64,000 bases of DNA from Haladaptatus sp. ZSTT2. GTDB lineage: Archaea > Halobacteriota > Halobacteria > Halobacteriales > Halococcaceae. The stretch covers positions 620,001 to 684,000 of the forward strand of contig NZ_JBAMHQ010000001.1 in the NCBI RefSeq assembly GCF_037081775.1, read 5' to 3'. Each line of letters begins with the position of its first letter. Positions within the stretch are counted from its first letter, which is position 1. A program made the position numbers and the translations under genes. The notes beneath the pieces were generated by a model. It was not told the origin of the DNA. It did not search any database and saw only the letters and a list, made by a program, of their open reading frames with translations. This document shows, in pieces, positions 33,564 through 41,544 of this stretch.

Positions 33564-34001
33564 TTATTCGCCGGGTTTCGGTGCGGCACCGAGTTGTTGC
33601 ATCAGGCCAAGCAGGTCTGAGTGAACCCACGACTCTGCAATCTTGCCGTCCTCGAACCGGTACAGCGTCATCCCGTCGATTTGGGCCTTCTTGTTCGTCG
33701 GAGCGACGCCGAGGAACGCACCCTCGTGGGTGCCCTTGTACGTGTAGTTCACGGCGAGTTTGTCGCCTTCAGCGACGACACGGTTGAGGTCGGCGGTGAA
33801 GTTCGGGAAGCCCGCGAACACGTCCTCCCAGTTTTTCCGTAGTCCGTCGATACCGGTCTCGTCGGGGCGAGCGTCCGCGTAATGAACGACACAGTCGTCG
33901 GTATAGTACTTCGAAATGTCATCGAGCTTCTTGTCGTTCATCACGTCGACGGCCATGTTCAGAACGAGGTCTTTCATCTGTTTCACATCTTGGACGGCCA
34001 T
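33564..34001 (-). CDS. SnoaL-like ester-cyclase fold protein, copy 2
   Basis: A 145-residue NTF2-fold protein. It shares with its neighbours the pattern VFAGFPNFTADLNRVVAEGD, YTYKGTHEGAFLGVAPTNKK, IDGMTLYRFEDGKIAESWVH and the ending SDLLGLMQQLG. Start MAVQDVKQMKDLVL at 34001 or MKM at 34007. With copies 1 and 3 it forms a tandem paralogue array inside the aromatic-degradation island. Confidence 0.83.
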   Translation of the reverse strand: MAVQDVKQMKDLVLNMAVDVMNDKKLDDISKYYTDDCVVHYADARPDETGIDGLRKNWEDVFAGFPNFTADLNRVVAEGDKLAVNYTYKGTHEGAFLGVAPTNKKAQIDGMTLYRFEDGKIAESWVHSDLLGLMQQLGAAPKPGE

Positions 34002-34089
34002 TTTCAATCCCTCAGTACTGTATCAGCGGGCGAGGAGAAATCTGTATGTAGAACGGCTGAAAACGAGGAATTTCAAGGGATTGGGACGA

Positions 34090-34524
34090 CTATTCTTGGC
34101 GTGGGATGAGTTCGAGCTGTTGCATCAAGCCAAGGAAGTCGGCGTTCGTCCACGTTTCTGCGACTTTGTCACCCTCCATCCGATTGATGACGATGCCCGA
34201 AATTTTGGCCGACCGGTTGGTCGCGTCCATTCCCATGAATTCGCCGTCGTGCGTGCCTTCGTAGGTGTACCGCGTGACGACTTTGTCACCCTCGACAATT
34301 TGGTCTTCGATGATTGCTTTGAGGTCGGAGAATCCCGCGTGAAGCCCTTTGAGATATACCGTGAACGCCTCGCGACCTTTGATGTCTTCCGGCGACGATG
34401 TCTCGTGGAGGATGATGTCGTCGGTCATCAATTCGTCCAGCAGGTCGTAGTTTCGCCCGTTGAACACTTCATCGTTAAAGCGAACGACGCGCGACTTCGC
34501 ATCTCGTGGTGATAGTTTTGCCAT
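34090..34524 (-). CDS. SnoaL-like ester-cyclase fold protein, copy 3
   Basis: A 144-residue NTF2-fold protein. The central strand VTRYTYEGTHDGEFMGMDAT and the end ETWTNADFLGLMQQLELIP align closely with copy 2, and the DATN/DATG box with copy 1. The pocket residues typical of SnoaL (His/Asp pairs) appear as LHETSSPED. It lies between the MaoC hydratase gene and copy 2, all read leftward. Confidence 0.83.
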   Translation of the reverse strand: MAKLSPRDAKSRVVRFNDEVFNGRNYDLLDELMTDDIILHETSSPEDIKGREAFTVYLKGLHAGFSDLKAIIEDQIVEGDKVVTRYTYEGTHDGEFMGMDATNRSAKISGIVINRMEGDKVAETWTNADFLGLMQQLELIPRQE

Positions 34525-34613
34525 GGTTTTGCACCATATATCACTACGGTGACGAAGGAGAAAGCAGTATCCGAACGGGCTTTTTTGAAAGAGTGACAGA
34601 AAGATAGGAAAGT

Positions 34614-35075
34614 TCAGTCGCGGCGCTTGAACATGAACTTCATGTCGCCTTGGAAGACGACCGTCCCGTCCTGATTGGTGGTCGTCGCGTCGATGACCAC
34701 GAGGCCCGCATCGTCGCGGCTCTCGAACTCGCGTTTTTCCGTGACTTCGAACTCAGCAGAGAGCGTATCGCCGATGAACACGGGATTCGGGACGTCCATG
34801 TAATTCATGCCGAGGAAGGCGATGACGGTGCGCTCTACGAAGCCACATCGTTGAACGAGGCCGGTTGTCACGATGAACGTCATCGGACCGTGGCCGATGC
34901 GCTTGCCAAAGGGGCCGTCTTTCGAGTACTCTTTGTTCGTGTGGAGTTCCGTCCAGTCGCCCGCGAACGCAGAGTGATTGACGAAATCCGTTTCGGTGAT
35001 GGTCCGCCCGACGCTCTCGAAGGTTTTCCCCACTTCCATATCCTCGAAGAAGTGTGGTTCGTAACTGTATGGCAC
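34614..35075 (-). CDS. MaoC-like (R)-specific enoyl-CoA hydratase
   Basis: A 153-residue hotdog hydratase. The hydratase-2 catalytic pair is intact: D40 and H45 in AGDWTELHTN (D-x4-H), followed by GPFGKRIGHGPMTFIVTTGL. PaaZ of bacteria carries a related hotdog domain that hydrolyses oxepin-CoA, so this free-standing protein could supply ring opening, or hydrate a beta-oxidation intermediate. It lies 40 nt downstream of paaK on the same strand. Confidence 0.87.
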   Translation of the reverse strand: MPYSYEPHFFEDMEVGKTFESVGRTITETDFVNHSAFAGDWTELHTNKEYSKDGPFGKRIGHGPMTFIVTTGLVQRCGFVERTVIAFLGMNYMDVPNPVFIGDTLSAEFEVTEKREFESRDDAGLVVIDATTTNQDGTVVFQGDMKFMFKRRD

Positions 35076-35115
35076 ATGCTGCCTTCACCGAAAGATGAGA
35101 AAAAATTACCGGGAA

Positions 35116-36417
35116 TTACGTGCGGTGGTCGAACACGCGCTGTACCTTCCCCACCGTCGTCCGTTCGATTGTGCCCGGTTCGACGACGTGCAGCGCTGAG
35201 AGTTTCACGCCCAGCTTCGAGTTCAATTTCTTTCGAATCCGCTCTGTGAGGCCCGCGACGTCCACCACATCTGCGTGGTGTTCGACCGTCAGTTCCATCG
35301 TATCGAGGGCACCCTCGCGGCGCAAGTCAATGCGATAGTGGGGTGCGACTTCTGCAAACTCAAGCATCGCTTCCTCAATTTGGCTTGGATAGACGTTCAC
35401 CCCGCGGACGATGAGCAAGTCATCGGCGCGCCCAGTCACGTTGTCCATCCGGACGTGGGTGCGCCCACAGTCGCACGTGTCGTAGTTGAGCGAGGTGATG
35501 TCGCCGGTTCGATAGCGCAAGATAGGCATCGCGTCTTTCGCAAGTGTCGTGAGCACGAGTTCGCCTTCTTCGCCTTCTGGCAGTACCTCCCCGGTTTCGG
35601 GGTCGATAATTTCGGGATAGAAGAAATCCTCCCAGACGTGGAGGCCGTTTTGCACGTCTGCACACTCGATGGAGACGCCTGGACCGACGATTTCTGAGAG
35701 CCCGTACACGTCGATTGCGGTCACGTCGAGCGCCTCCTCAATCTCCTCGCGCATCGGGTCGGTGAAGGGTTCTGCGCCGATGATGACCGTCGAAAGCGGG
35801 AGGTCGTGGGGGTCTACGCCGCGCGCTTCGATGGCTTCTGCGAGGTAGAGACAGTAGGACGGAGTACACGAGAGGACGGTGCTCCCCAAATCTTCGAGGA
35901 AGTCGATTTGCCGGTCGGTGTTCCCGCCGCCGATGGGGATGACCGTCGCGCCGAGTTCCTCTGCGCCGTCGTGAAAGCCGAGGCCGCCAGTAAACAGGCC
36001 GTAGCCGTAGGCGTTCTGGACGGTATCCGTGGCGGAAACGCCCGCGGTGACGAGCGACCGGGCCATCGCCTCGCGCCAGACCTTGAGGTCGTCGCGCGTG
36101 TAGGCGACGATTTTCGGCTTCCCCGTGGTTCCAGACGAGGCGTGCAGCCGGACGATTTCCTCGCGCGGGACGGCGAACAGTTTGTCCGGGTAGTTGTCGC
36201 GCAGGTCTTCTTTCGTGGTGAACGGCAGTTTCTCGATGTCGTCGATGGACTCGATGTCGTCCGGGGAGACGCCCGCATCCTCGAACGCCTGTGCATAGTA
36301 CGGGACGGTGGCCGCCTGTGTGACCATCCGCTGTAGCCGTTCCGTTTGCACCGTTCGAAGCTCCTCACGGGTCGCCGTCTCCACATCGCCGTGCATACGT
36401 TCGAGGTTTGCCAGCAC
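35116..36417 (-). CDS. paaK: Phenylacetate-CoA ligase PaaK
   Basis: AMP-forming ligase that activates phenylacetate as its CoA thioester, the entry step of the pathway. The 433-residue protein has the ATP/AMP motif LHASSGTTGKPKIVAYT, the PaaK-specific AYGYGLFTGGLGFHDGAEEL, IDVYGLSEIVGPGV and TGRADDLLIVRGVNVYPSQI. The start may be at 36417 or at MHGDVETATREEL (36396). It diverges from the thiolase gene, so activation and beta-oxidation genes share one promoter region. Confidence 0.95.
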   Translation of the reverse strand: MLANLERMHGDVETATREELRTVQTERLQRMVTQAATVPYYAQAFEDAGVSPDDIESIDDIEKLPFTTKEDLRDNYPDKLFAVPREEIVRLHASSGTTGKPKIVAYTRDDLKVWREAMARSLVTAGVSATDTVQNAYGYGLFTGGLGFHDGAEELGATVIPIGGGNTDRQIDFLEDLGSTVLSCTPSYCLYLAEAIEARGVDPHDLPLSTVIIGAEPFTDPMREEIEEALDVTAIDVYGLSEIVGPGVSIECADVQNGLHVWEDFFYPEIIDPETGEVLPEGEEGELVLTTLAKDAMPILRYRTGDITSLNYDTCDCGRTHVRMDNVTGRADDLLIVRGVNVYPSQIEEAMLEFAEVAPHYRIDLRREGALDTMELTVEHHADVVDVAGLTERIRKKLNSKLGVKLSALHVVEPGTIERTTVGKVQRVFDHRT

Positions 36418-36505
36418 CCCACAAATCTATTCTGTCGGACAATCCTACACGTTTCTGCACGGCGAAGCCAACAGAGTATACCTTGCGTGCCACGAACGGG
36501 GCAGT

Positions 36506-37678
36506 ATGCGCGACGCGTATCTCGTGGGCGCGGCCCAGTCCGATTTCGGGTCGTTCCCCGACGAATCCTATCGCTCGTTGTTCGAGCAGGCGTACACTGC
36601 GACGCTTTCGAGCGTCCCTCACGGCATTGACCCCGACGACATCGACGAAGCCGTCATCGGCACGCTCGGTGTTGGTGGCCGCCAGATTGGGCTTCCCGGC
36701 CCGGCCGTCACCGAACACGTCGGGCTGTCGGGGATTCCCTGCACCCGCGTCGAAAACGCCTGTGCGGCCTCCGGCTACGCCGTCCGACAGGCCGTCCAAG
36801 CCGTCAAAAGCGGGATGGCAGACGTCGTCCTCGCCGGCGGCGTCGAGGTCATGACCGACCTCTCGGGCGACGCCACTCGCTGGTGGCTCGGCGTTTCTGG
36901 GGAAACCGAGTGGGAGCGTCTCTCCGGAACCACCTTTGCGGGCGTCTACGCTCAGATGGCGAGTTCACACATGAAAAAGTACGGTACGACCACAGAGCAC
37001 CTCTCGCATGTCGCCGTCAAAAACCACCGTAACGGGGCGAAAAACCCGCACGCACAGCTCAGATTCGAGTGCTCGCTCGAAGACGCGATGAACGCACCGA
37101 CCGTCGCAGATCCGCTCACGCTGTATCACTGCTGTCCGACGACCGACGGCGCGGCCTGCGCGCTCATCGTGAGCGAAGACGTGGTGGAGGAATACACGGA
37201 CGACCCCATCCGCGTCGCGGGCGTGGGCGCTGGCTCCGACAAAGTCGGGCTGTTCCAGCGCGACACCTATTCGGGCGTCCCGGCCTCACAGCGCGCTGCT
37301 GAACAGGCCTACGAGATGGCCGGCGTTGGCCCCGATGACATCGACTTCGCGGAGGTGCACGACTGCTTTTCGATTGCCGAACTCATGGCCTACGAAGACC
37401 TCGGCTTTTGCGAGCCGGGCGAGGCTGGCCCCTACGTCGCCTCGGGGGCGACCGACTACGGCGGCGACGTGGTCGTAAACGCTTCGGGCGGACTCAAGAG
37501 CAAGGGCCACCCAATCGGCGCGACCGGCGCGGGACAGGTCGCAGAGGCGTTCACCCAACTCTCGGGCAGGGCAGGGGAGCGACAGGTCGAGGACGCCCGC
37601 TACGGGCTGACGCACAACGTCGGCGGAAGCGGCGGCGCGGCCGTCGTTCACATCTTCGAAACGGAGGAGCAGCCATGA
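36506..37678 (+). CDS. SCP2/archaeal-type thiolase of the phenylacetate island
   Basis: A 390-residue thiolase-fold enzyme likely to cleave a 3-oxoacyl-CoA (PaaJ role) or do the reverse. The nucleophile Cys86 is in ENACAASGYAV, the second half has HDCF (residues 285-288) as in SCP2 thiolases, GHPIGATG at 334-341 gives the catalytic His335, and LTHNVGGSGG closes the site without the second Cys of classic thiolases. ATG 36506 is used; a TATA-like gagtatacctt lies about 25 nt before it. It overlaps the next gene by 4 nt. Confidence 0.9.
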   Translation: MRDAYLVGAAQSDFGSFPDESYRSLFEQAYTATLSSVPHGIDPDDIDEAVIGTLGVGGRQIGLPGPAVTEHVGLSGIPCTRVENACAASGYAVRQAVQAVKSGMADVVLAGGVEVMTDLSGDATRWWLGVSGETEWERLSGTTFAGVYAQMASSHMKKYGTTTEHLSHVAVKNHRNGAKNPHAQLRFECSLEDAMNAPTVADPLTLYHCCPTTDGAACALIVSEDVVEEYTDDPIRVAGVGAGSDKVGLFQRDTYSGVPASQRAAEQAYEMAGVGPDDIDFAEVHDCFSIAELMAYEDLGFCEPGEAGPYVASGATDYGGDVVVNASGGLKSKGHPIGATGAGQVAEAFTQLSGRAGERQVEDARYGLTHNVGGSGGAAVVHIFETEEQP

Positions 37679-39087
37679 GCGGCCCGCGCATCACCGCCGT
37701 CGGTGCGTACGCGCCGCGTTTCAGGATTGCTGGCAGCGAATTTGCACAGGAGTGGAGTCGCGGCCCCGCGGGAATCACCGAAAAGTCGGTGCCCGACGCA
37801 GACGAGGACGCGCTGACGATGGCCGTCGAAGCCGGGAAGCGCGCCCTCACCGCCGCAGACTGCGCGGGTGCGGACGTGGCCCATCTTGGGTTCGCCTCCT
37901 CGACGCCTCCTACCGAAGAGGAAGACCTGACCGCGCGACTCGGCTCGATGCTTGGCGTCGAAGAGTCCACCCCACGTCAGCAGTTCGGCGGGAGTACGAG
38001 GGCGGGAGTACAGGCGCTCCTTTCCGGTGTAGAGATAGGACCGTGGAACGACAGCGTCGGCCTCGTCATCGCAAGCGACTGCCCGCGCGGCCACCCATCA
38101 GACGCCCACGAACACGCCGCCGGCGCGGGTGCTGTGGCGTTCGTCCTTGGAGAGAAAGGTGCGGAGGTCGTGAGCCAAGCCGAGTTCACGACACCGTATC
38201 CCGGAACTCGTTTCCGCGAACGCGGGAGCGAGTACGTCGATGGCCTCGGCGTGACCGGCTACGACCGCGAGGCGTACACTGAGACAGTTCGCGGTGCAGT
38301 CGAGCAGGTGTACGTCGGTGACATCGCCGCGGCGTGTCTGCAGGCTCCAGACGGAAAGTTGCCGTATCGGGCGGCGAAGGCGCTCGATATCGACACCGAA
38401 CTCGTTCAGGCGGGAACCACCGTCCACGACCTCGGTGACACGGGCGGGGCGAGCGTCCCGCTCGGTCTCGCAAAAGCACTTGACGCTGGTTGCGAGCGCG
38501 TCCTCGGCGTGGGCTATGGAGCCGGCGGCGGTGCGTCCGCGTTCGTCGTGGACGGCGAGGGCGTAAAGACGAACCTCGCGCTCTCGGGCGACGCGGAACT
38601 CACGTACGCCGAGTATCTCCGCCGCCGGGGCGACCTGACGGGTGACTCGCCATCGGGTGGGGGCGCGTACGTCTCCATGCCCGCGTGGCACCAATCACTT
38701 CCACAGCGCCACCGACTGGTCGCGGGCGAGTGCGTCGAGTGTGGTGCGCTTGCCTTCCCGCCGGAAGGAGCCTGTGACGAGTGCGGGAACTTGGGCACGT
38801 TCGAGGATGTGCAGTTGTCGGGCACGGGCACCGTCGAGGCCGTGACGCGAATCGGGCAGGGCGGCGCGCCACCGGAGTTCGCCGTCCAGCAGGCCCAGAA
38901 CGGCGATTTCGGCATCACAATCGTCGCCTTCGAGTACGACGGCAAGACGGTGAGCGCCCCAGCGCAGGTGGCGTTTGGGAATCCGTCGGTGGGCGATGAA
39001 GTGACGGCAATAATTCGCCGCATCTACACCCAAGAGGGAGTCACCCGCTACGGATTTAAGGTCAGATCGACAGACGATAACCATTAA
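37675..39087 (+). CDS. HMG-CoA synthase-like protein fused to DUF35 (Zn ribbon/OB-fold), triad lost
   Basis: A 470-residue fusion. Residues 1-330 follow the HMG-CoA synthase/KAS-III pattern (ITAVGAYAPRFRIAGSEFAQ, ASDCPRGHPSDAHEHAAGAG, LGLAKALDAGCERVLGVGYG). The segment where the nucleophile Cys is expected reads TPRQQFGGSTRAGVQ, with Gln103 in its place; the later FHxP-type His position reads CLQAP (Gln223), and the catalytic Glu region reads ASSTPPT. The C-terminal DUF35 part has CVECGALAFPPEGACDECGN (four zinc Cys) and an OB strand. In archaea, thiolase, DUF35 and HMGCS form one complex. It overlaps the thiolase gene by 4 nt. Confidence 0.87.
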   Translation: MSGPRITAVGAYAPRFRIAGSEFAQEWSRGPAGITEKSVPDADEDALTMAVEAGKRALTAADCAGADVAHLGFASSTPPTEEEDLTARLGSMLGVEESTPRQQFGGSTRAGVQALLSGVEIGPWNDSVGLVIASDCPRGHPSDAHEHAAGAGAVAFVLGEKGAEVVSQAEFTTPYPGTRFRERGSEYVDGLGVTGYDREAYTETVRGAVEQVYVGDIAAACLQAPDGKLPYRAAKALDIDTELVQAGTTVHDLGDTGGASVPLGLAKALDAGCERVLGVGYGAGGGASAFVVDGEGVKTNLALSGDAELTYAEYLRRRGDLTGDSPSGGGAYVSMPAWHQSLPQRHRLVAGECVECGALAFPPEGACDECGNLGTFEDVQLSGTGTVEAVTRIGQGGAPPEFAVQQAQNGDFGITIVAFEYDGKTVSAPAQVAFGNPSVGDEVTAIIRRIYTQEGVTRYGFKVRSTDDNH

Positions 39088-39111
39088 CTCGGTTCGCGTT
39101 CGCGTGTCGAT

Positions 39112-39984
39112 ATGCACGTCACCGTACTCGGTGCTGGAACCATGGGTCACGGCATCGCGCAAGTGAGCGCGATGGCCGGCCACGATGTATTTCTTCGAGA
39201 TATTGACGAGAGCGTTTTGAGCGAGGCGCGCAACGCTGTAGAGCGCAACCTGCAAGGTGGTGTCGACCGCGAGAAACTCACCGAAGCCGAAATGGATGCC
39301 GCCCTCTCTCGGCTCACGACGACGACCGACCTCCGAGAAGCCGCAGGCGAGGCTGACCTCATCGTGGAGGCCGTCCCCGAACGCCTCGACCTCAAACAGC
39401 AGGTGTTCGCGGATGCCGAAGCGGTCGCGCCCGAAGACGCGATTCTCGCCACCAACACCTCCTCGCTTTCGGTGACGGAGATTGCGAGCGAACTCAGTTC
39501 GCCCCACCGGGCGATTGGCCTCCACTTTTTCAACCCAGTCCACATCATGGCGCTCGTCGAAGTCGTCCTCGCAGAGCAGACCGACGACGCCACTGAAGCG
39601 GCCGCCGTCGAGTTCGTCGAGGCTATCGAAAAGACGCCAATCGTCGTCACGGACTCGCCCGGCTTTGCCTCCTCACGGCTCGGCGTCACCATCGGCGTCG
39701 AAGCCATGCGGATGTACGAAGAGGGCGTCGCGAGCGCCGCCGATATTGACGAGGCGATGACGCTAGGCTACAACCACCCGATGGGGCCGCTCGAACTCAC
39801 CGACTTGGTGGGCTTAGACGTACGCCTCGACATTCTCGAATACCTACGCGAAGAGTTGGGCGAGCGATTCCGCCCGCCACAGGTGCTGAAACGAAAGGTT
39901 CGCGCTGGGCACCTCGGGCGGAAATCCGGGCAGGGCTTCTACGAGTGGGACGAGGGCGAAAACGTCGGGGAGGTCGAGCGATGA
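39112..39984 (+). CDS. 3-hydroxyacyl-CoA dehydrogenase (PaaH/Hbd-like)
   Basis: NAD-dependent oxidation of 3-hydroxyacyl-CoA. The 290-residue protein has the dinucleotide fold start VTVLGAGTMGHGIAQVSAMA, the catalytic His region HRAIGLHFFNPVHIMALVEV and the C-terminal domain with GYNHPMGPLELTDLVGLDV. The length is that of a single-function enzyme. It lies 24 nt after the HMGCS-like/DUF35 gene and overlaps the enoyl-CoA hydratase by 4 nt. In phenylacetate breakdown it would do the PaaH step. Confidence 0.94.
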   Translation: MHVTVLGAGTMGHGIAQVSAMAGHDVFLRDIDESVLSEARNAVERNLQGGVDREKLTEAEMDAALSRLTTTTDLREAAGEADLIVEAVPERLDLKQQVFADAEAVAPEDAILATNTSSLSVTEIASELSSPHRAIGLHFFNPVHIMALVEVVLAEQTDDATEAAAVEFVEAIEKTPIVVTDSPGFASSRLGVTIGVEAMRMYEEGVASAADIDEAMTLGYNHPMGPLELTDLVGLDVRLDILEYLREELGERFRPPQVLKRKVRAGHLGRKSGQGFYEWDEGENVGEVER

Positions 39985-40796
39985 GCGACCTTGAATCAGT
40001 CGCCGCAGACTGCTCGCTCGTCCACCTCGACGTGGGAAGCGACCGCGAGTACGTCGCCACCGTCACCATCGACCGTCCGGACGCGCGAAACGCGCTAAAT
40101 TCGCAGGTTCGCGTGGAGCTGAAACGCATCTTCACCGCGCTCGAAGACGCAGACGAGGTGCGCGTCATCGTCCTCACGGGGGCAGACGAGGCGAAGGCGT
40201 TCGTCGCGGGCGCAGACGTGGGCGAACTGCGCGAGCGGACGACGCTCGAACAGCGCAAAGTCAGCCGACGCCCGCGCATCTACGAAGTGGTCGATGACCT
40301 CCCGATGCCGGTCATCGCGCGTATCAACGGCCACGCCCTCGGCGGCGGGTGTGAACTCGCACAGGCCTGTGACGTGCGCATCGCCTACGAGAAGGCGAAG
40401 TTGGGACAACCCGAGATCAATCTCGGCATCATCCCCGGCGGCGGCGGCACCCAACGCCTGACGCGACTCGTGGGTGAGGGTCACGCAATGCGCCTGATTC
40501 TCTCCGGCGAACTGATTTCGGCCGAGGAAGCAGCAGACATCGGCCTCGTAGACGAGGTGTACGGCGACGACGGCTTCGACGAGCGCGTCTACGACCTCGC
40601 GGCGAAGATGGCCGACAAAAGTCCCGTCGCACTCGAATTCGCCAAGGACGCAGTCAAGGCGGCCTCGCGCATGGAGTTAGAACAGGGCATTGCCTACGAA
40701 TCTGAGCTGTTCACCCAGCTGTTTGCGACCGAGGACAAACAGGAAGGCATGGACGCCTTCTTCGAGAAGCGCGACGCCGAGTGGACGGGCAAATAA
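39981..40796 (+). CDS. Enoyl-CoA hydratase (crotonase family)
   Basis: A 271-residue crotonase. Both catalytic glutamates of a true hydratase are in place: INGHALGGGCELAQACDVRI and LGQPEINLGIIPGGGGTQRL; the oxyanion-hole loop is AFVAGADVGEL. An N-terminal extension of about 20 residues precedes the core. ATG 39981 overlaps the dehydrogenase stop (ATGA). It could act as PaaF hydratase or, less likely, PaaG isomerase. It is the last gene of the plus-strand operon and converges with the DUF2270 gene. Confidence 0.92.
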   Translation: MSDLESVAADCSLVHLDVGSDREYVATVTIDRPDARNALNSQVRVELKRIFTALEDADEVRVIVLTGADEAKAFVAGADVGELRERTTLEQRKVSRRPRIYEVVDDLPMPVIARINGHALGGGCELAQACDVRIAYEKAKLGQPEINLGIIPGGGGTQRLTRLVGEGHAMRLILSGELISAEEAADIGLVDEVYGDDGFDERVYDLAAKMADKSPVALEFAKDAVKAASRMELEQGIAYESELFTQLFATEDKQEGMDAFFEKRDAEWTGK

Positions 40797-41510
40797 TCAG
40801 GCTTTCCAGTCGTCTTGGGCCTGCTCGTCCGACTGGAGTTCACCTTTTGCGTGACGTTCGCGCGGCCAGAACGTGATGCCAGTGATTGTCGCATAAAACA
40901 GGCTGACAGCTCCTGCGACGACGGTTCCGGGGAGGCGACCGATACTCGCCCGCTGGATCAAGCCCATGTCGGTCGCGTCGAAGACGGCGAGATGGATAAC
41001 CCACGCGAGCAAGAGAACGATGAACAGCGGAAAGTAGATGCGGCGGCTTCTGCGGGCGACCGCCTCTGCGAGCGGCGTTTTGACGGTCGGCGTCCGCAGG
41101 TCGCGGCTCAGAAGTTTGCGCCAGCCACGCTGTTCTGCACCCTCCGGGTCGAGGGCGTTTGCGAACACGTTCTCCTCTAACAGCCGAACCCGCGAGCGCC
41201 ACACGTCATAGATGCGATAGCGTCTCGCCTCGAAAACGAGAAACAGCGCCACCATCGCCATCCCGACGAGGATGACGTAGTGTGGGCGGGTTTCGGCCGA
41301 AAAGGCCCACGTGAGCAACGTCGCGGTGAGCACGACCGCCCAGTTCGTGGTGCGGTCGAGGCGGGTGCGCCACGCGTTTGCCCGCCCAACCTCGCCCCGG
41401 TAGACGTGCCCCATCAGCGAGAGGAAGTCGCTGCGGTCGGTCGCCGCCTCGCCAGCGACCTCCCGTCCTTCGCGCGCCTCGGGGTCGAAGTCGTCGTCCG
41501 AACTGGTCAT
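40797..41510 (-). CDS. DUF2270 membrane protein
   Basis: A 237-residue protein with four likely membrane helices (around residues 56-70, 78-93, 157-175 and 192-210). The hallmark segments DFLSLMGHVYRGEVGRANAW, RTTNWAVVLTATLLTWAFS, VFEARRYRIYDVWRSRVRLL and VENVFANAL-type region mark DUF2270. Function unknown. The C-terminus is acidic and cytoplasmic. It stands between the phenylacetate island and the VIT gene. Confidence 0.87.
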   Translation of the reverse strand: MTSSDDDFDPEAREGREVAGEAATDRSDFLSLMGHVYRGEVGRANAWRTRLDRTTNWAVVLTATLLTWAFSAETRPHYVILVGMAMVALFLVFEARRYRIYDVWRSRVRLLEENVFANALDPEGAEQRGWRKLLSRDLRTPTVKTPLAEAVARRSRRIYFPLFIVLLLAWVIHLAVFDATDMGLIQRASIGRLPGTVVAGAVSLFYATITGITFWPRERHAKGELQSDEQAQDDWKA

Positions 41511-41544
41511 TCAGAGACGATGTTCGTATTTCTTGATAAAACCA

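Noticed and set aside
37408-37674. 89-residue N-terminal extension of the HMGCS-like protein
   Set aside because: Arg-rich and lies in the thiolase gene; the family start is at the ATG overlapping the thiolase stop.
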